DNA from: Bin18 sp965200355
GTDB taxonomy: Bacteria; Desulfobacterota; Binatia; Bin18
Length of the DNA stretch: 64,000 bases
Assembly: GCA_965200355.1 (NCBI GenBank)
Contig: OZ241351.1
Span: forward strand, 2,480,001-2,544,000
Direction: 5' to 3'
Each line of letters starts with the position of its first letter. The first letter of the stretch is position 1. Positions 61,429 through 64,000 of this stretch are shown here, in pieces. The translations under genes were made by a program, and so were the position numbers. The notes below the pieces were generated by a model. It worked only from the letters and a program-made list of their open reading frames with translations, was not told the DNA's origin and searched no databases.

Positions 61429-63033
61429 TCACATGCGAAAGACCCCGACCCGATGGTCGGGAATGGGCGCGTTGAGTGACAGGGCAATGCTGAGCCCAAG
61501 GACGTCCCGGGTCTCGGTGGGGTCAAGAATGCCGTCATCCCACAGACGCGCGGTTGAGTAGTAGGGGCTGCCCTCTTCCTCATATTTCGCCAGCGTTGGC
61601 GCGGTAAATGCCTGCTGTTCCTCCGCGCTCAGCGTCTCTCCTCTGGCCGCGAGTTGCTGGAGCTTGACCGTCAGCAGCACCGACGCGGCCTGCTCGCCGC
61701 CCATGACCGAAACCCGGGAATTGGGCCACATAAAAAGGAAACGCGGCGAATACGCCCGCCCGCACATGCCATAGTTGCCGGCCCCGTGAGAAGCCCCAAT
61801 GAGCACACTGAATTTGGGCACTTGGGCGCTGGCTACGGCGTGGACCATTTTCGCCCCATCCTTGGCAATGCCGCCTTGCTCATACTGCTTGCCGACCATA
61901 AAGCCGGTGATGTTCTGGAGGAACAGCAACGGAATTTTCCGCTGACTGCACAGCTCAATAAAATGCGTGGCCTTGAGGGCCGACTCGGAGAACAGCACGC
62001 CATTATTCGCGACAATCCCGACCAGATAGCCGTGCAAGCGGGCAAATCCGGTGACGACCGTTGGGCTGTAGCGCGGCTTGAACTCGTGCAAACGGCTCCC
62101 ATCGACCAGACGCGCGATGACCTCATGCACATCATACGGAACGCGGGTATCGTGCGGAATCACGCCGTACAGCTCGGCGGGGTCATAGGCCGGGTCTTCC
62201 GGTGTTTCCCGGTCGAGCGGGAATTTCTGGGGGCGGGGTAAGTTGCCGAAAATCGAGCGGGTGATTTCCAAGGCGTGGGCATCATCCTCAGCCAAGTGGT
62301 CCGATACGCCGGACACGCGCGTATGCACATCGCCGCCGCCGAGTTCTTCCGCTGTCACCTCCTCACCCGTCGCCGCCTTGACCAGGGGTGGACCCCCCAG
62401 AAAAATGGTGCCCTGACCTTTGACAATCACGTTCTCATCTGCCATGGCCGGCACATACGCCCCTCCGGCGGTGCACGAGCCCATGACAACGGCGACCTGC
62501 GGAATACCCTGAGCCGACATACGGGCTTCGTTGTAGAAAATCCGCCCAAAGTGTTCGCGGTCCGGGAAAATATCAGCCTGAAAGGGCAGGTTGGCGCCGC
62601 CAGAATCTACCAGATACACACACGGCAGGTTGTTCTCCTGACCGATTTCCTGGGCGCGCAGGTGCTTTTTAACGGTCATGGGGTAATACGTGCCACCCTT
62701 GACCGTGGCGTCATTAGAAACAATGACCGTCTCACGGCCCTGAATCAGCCCCACGCCGGTGACAATGCCGGCCGAGGGCGGATGGTCATACATCCCGTGA
62801 GCAGCCAGGGGAGACAGTTCCAGAAACGGCGTATTCGGGTCAAGCAGGGCCTCAATCCGTTCGCGGGCCAGGAGCTTTCCTCGGGCCTGATGTCGTTTGC
62901 GCGACGCTTCCGGGCCACCCAGCCGGGCCGTGGCCAGCTCTTTTTTGAGCGTGTCCACCAACGCGGTCATATGGGCCGTGTTGTCCTGAAACTCGGGCGC
63001 GTGTGTTTTGATCTTGCTTTCAATGCGTTCCAT
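61429..63033 (-). CDS. Acyl-CoA carboxylase beta subunit (methylcrotonyl-CoA carboxylase-like)
   Basis: 534 residues of biotin-dependent carboxyltransferase. GKLLARERIEALLDPNTPFLE near residue 50, YLVDSGGANLPFQADIFPDREHFG near 150, MGSCTAGGAYVPAMADENV and the oxyanion segment ASHGAGNYGMCGRAYSPRF near 425 point to methylcrotonyl-CoA, but propionyl or geranyl-CoA remain possible. It needs a biotin-carrying alpha subunit, not seen here. I use ATG 63033 over a TTG two codons upstream; no strong ribosome site. Confidence 0.92.
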   Translation of the reverse strand: MERIESKIKTHAPEFQDNTAHMTALVDTLKKELATARLGGPEASRKRHQARGKLLARERIEALLDPNTPFLELSPLAAHGMYDHPPSAGIVTGVGLIQGRETVIVSNDATVKGGTYYPMTVKKHLRAQEIGQENNLPCVYLVDSGGANLPFQADIFPDREHFGRIFYNEARMSAQGIPQVAVVMGSCTAGGAYVPAMADENVIVKGQGTIFLGGPPLVKAATGEEVTAEELGGGDVHTRVSGVSDHLAEDDAHALEITRSIFGNLPRPQKFPLDRETPEDPAYDPAELYGVIPHDTRVPYDVHEVIARLVDGSRLHEFKPRYSPTVVTGFARLHGYLVGIVANNGVLFSESALKATHFIELCSQRKIPLLFLQNITGFMVGKQYEQGGIAKDGAKMVHAVASAQVPKFSVLIGASHGAGNYGMCGRAYSPRFLFMWPNSRVSVMGGEQAASVLLTVKLQQLAARGETLSAEEQQAFTAPTLAKYEEEGSPYYSTARLWDDGILDPTETRDVLGLSIALSLNAPIPDHRVGVFRM

Positions 63034-63062
63034 AATCAAACAAACGGGCTAACCAACAGCCC

Positions 63063-63854
63063 TTATTCAAATTGCAAATCGTTCAGCCGCCAATAGGCGT
63101 CCGTGCCTTTCATCTTGTCATTCTGCTGCATCAGGTCCCACGCAGTCTGCCCGCCTCTCATCTCGGCCTTGGGGTCGGCGCCGGCGTCCAAGAGTGTGGT
63201 GACAACCGTGGGATGCTCATTGAACTCAGCCGCCACATGGAGTGGGGTCGCGCCGTCCTTATCCTGTGCGTTAAGGTTCGCGCCGGCGTCCAAGAGTGTG
63301 GTGACAACCGTGGGATGCTCATTGACCATTGCTGCCGCATGGAGCGGGGACCAGCCATCTTTATCCTGTGCGTTAAGGTCGGCGCCGGCTTGCAGCAAGG
63401 TGGTGACGACCATGGGATGCTCATTGACAATTGCTGCCGCATGGAGCGGGGTCCTGCCGTCCTTAGTCCGGGCCTTGGGGTTAGCGCCAGCGGTGAGCAA
63501 TGCCCGCACAACCGCTAGGTTCTTATTGCGAGCTGCCGCCGCATGGAGCGGGGACCAGCCATCCTTATCCCGGGCGTTGAGGTCCGCGCCGGCGTCCAAG
63601 AGTGTGGTGACAACCACTGGGGTCTTCGTGTTCACTGCCGCCGCATGGAGGGGAGTCCAGCCGTAGTACGTAGTCCGGGCTTGAAGGTCCGCGCCTTTGG
63701 CAAGCTCGGCCTGTACGCCCGCTGGTGTGGCCCACCTCCAGAATTCATCGTCACATAGTCGTCCGCAGTCACCAGCCTGAGCGGGGGATAGGGTCCCTGT
63801 GACAAGTATTGCCAGAACGGCTGGAACTCGGCGCAAAAACATGGTCATCCACAT
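63063..63854 (-). CDS. Secreted ankyrin-repeat protein
   Basis: 263 residues. Signal peptide (FLRRVPAVLAILVTGTLSPA, cleavage after AQA), then about six ankyrin repeats of 34 residues, each with GxTPLHxAA (GWTPLHAAA, GWSPLHAAA, GRTPLHAAA, GATPLHVAA), ending near residue 240 with GGQTAWDLMQQ. GGGGAGAGT precedes the ATG at 63854. The DNA of neighbouring repeats is nearly identical: a 45-base block at 63179 recurs at 63281. Probably a periplasmic protein-binding scaffold. Confidence 0.9.
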   Translation of the reverse strand: MWMTMFLRRVPAVLAILVTGTLSPAQAGDCGRLCDDEFWRWATPAGVQAELAKGADLQARTTYYGWTPLHAAAVNTKTPVVVTTLLDAGADLNARDKDGWSPLHAAAARNKNLAVVRALLTAGANPKARTKDGRTPLHAAAIVNEHPMVVTTLLQAGADLNAQDKDGWSPLHAAAMVNEHPTVVTTLLDAGANLNAQDKDGATPLHVAAEFNEHPTVVTTLLDAGADPKAEMRGGQTAWDLMQQNDKMKGTDAYWRLNDLQFE

Positions 63855-63894
63855 TACTCTCCCCTATCTGTTTTCCCGTACCGCGCCACACCCC

Positions 63895-64000
63895 TCACGA
63901 CACGAAGTGAGGCACAATTTTCTGTCCAAAGGTCTCGACTTGGCCGACTAACTGCTCCGGGGGGGCAATGGGCCAGAGCACGAACTTGGAGCAGCCTTCG
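63895..64000 (-). CDS. LLM-class flavin-dependent oxidoreductase (C-terminal end only)
   Basis: The last 34 codons of a gene whose start lies beyond the window. It reads EGCSKFVLWPIAPPEQLVGQ, then VETFGQKIVPHFVS and a stop. This tail is typical of luciferase-like flavin monooxygenases, similar to the class of the gene at the left edge. Confidence 0.7.
   Translation of the reverse strand, partial: EGCSKFVLWPIAPPEQLVGQVETFGQKIVPHFVS

Noticed and set aside
63179..63616. CRISPR-like spacing of 45-base identical blocks
   Set aside because: The period is 102 bases, in frame, and encodes ankyrin repeats; there are no unrelated spacers.
63072..63666. Plus-strand repetitive frames at the ankyrin gene
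   Set aside because: Mirror images of the ankyrin repeats; the minus-strand frame has the signal peptide and GxTPLHxAA motifs.

Overview
The window is 64 kb of GC-rich DNA (roughly 60% by eye) from a Gram-negative bacterium. It carries a lipoprotein-free but clearly double-membrane gene set: TolC-type channel, AMIN-domain periplasmic proteins, a type IV pilin and PilC, and a presqualene/phytoene-synthase-like enzyme. The mix of CaiB/BaiF CoA-transferases, luciferase-like flavin monooxygenases, a thiolase plus Zn-ribbon pair and long insert-bearing housekeeping genes recalls uncultured soil, sponge or marine lineages such as Tectomicrobia, Binatota or relatives. That placement is an inference; no 16S rRNA is present.

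Region by region. 1-12 kb is mostly minus-strand metabolism: a flavin monooxygenase cut by the window edge, a GNAT acetyltransferase, a GST, two closely related sodium/solute symporters, an NTF2-like protein, a CoA-transferase, a hydratase and an NtaA-type monooxygenase, with glycyl-tRNA synthetase on the plus strand. 12-22 kb is an accessory, decaying zone: an intact beta-class DNA methyltransferase with a deleted NotI-like endonuclease, a frameshifted type IIG-like restriction-methyltransferase, a 98-bp and a 40-bp duplicated fragment, three copies of a small palindromic repeat, and two broken small genes. A thiolase/DUF35 pair with its own promoter sits inside it. 22-30 kb holds AmtB behind a probable sigma-54 promoter, a TolB-like propeller protein, DXP reductoisomerase with a squalene/phytoene synthase, a RibB protein with a degenerate RibA-like half, and Hsp33.

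30-37 kb reads leftward: pyruvate phosphate dikinase, AroE, PilC, a pilin, and RecO. 37-46 kb reads rightward: the grpE-dnaK-dnaJ chaperone set continuing into thiL and larB, then a flavin monooxygenase, a CoA-transferase and an AarF/UbiB-type kinase. 46-53 kb has a thioredoxin-fold DUF255 protein and two tandem ClC channels with CBS and TrkA-C-like tails. 54-61 kb has rpsU-dnaG with an internal terminator, a CAU tRNA, a zinc-ribbon coiled-coil protein started by TTG, RNase P RNA (rnpB), and two AMIN proteins, one of which is an AMIN-TolC fusion. The window closes with FolE, an acyl-CoA carboxylase beta subunit, a periplasmic ankyrin protein and the tail of another flavin monooxygenase.

The most unusual points are the AMIN-TolC fusion next to a stand-alone AMIN protein, the concentration of single-base frameshifts and internal deletions in 12-22 kb while housekeeping genes are intact, and the direct-repeat-flanked restriction-modification block. 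I did not see a CRISPR array, phage module, complete insertion sequence or rRNA.
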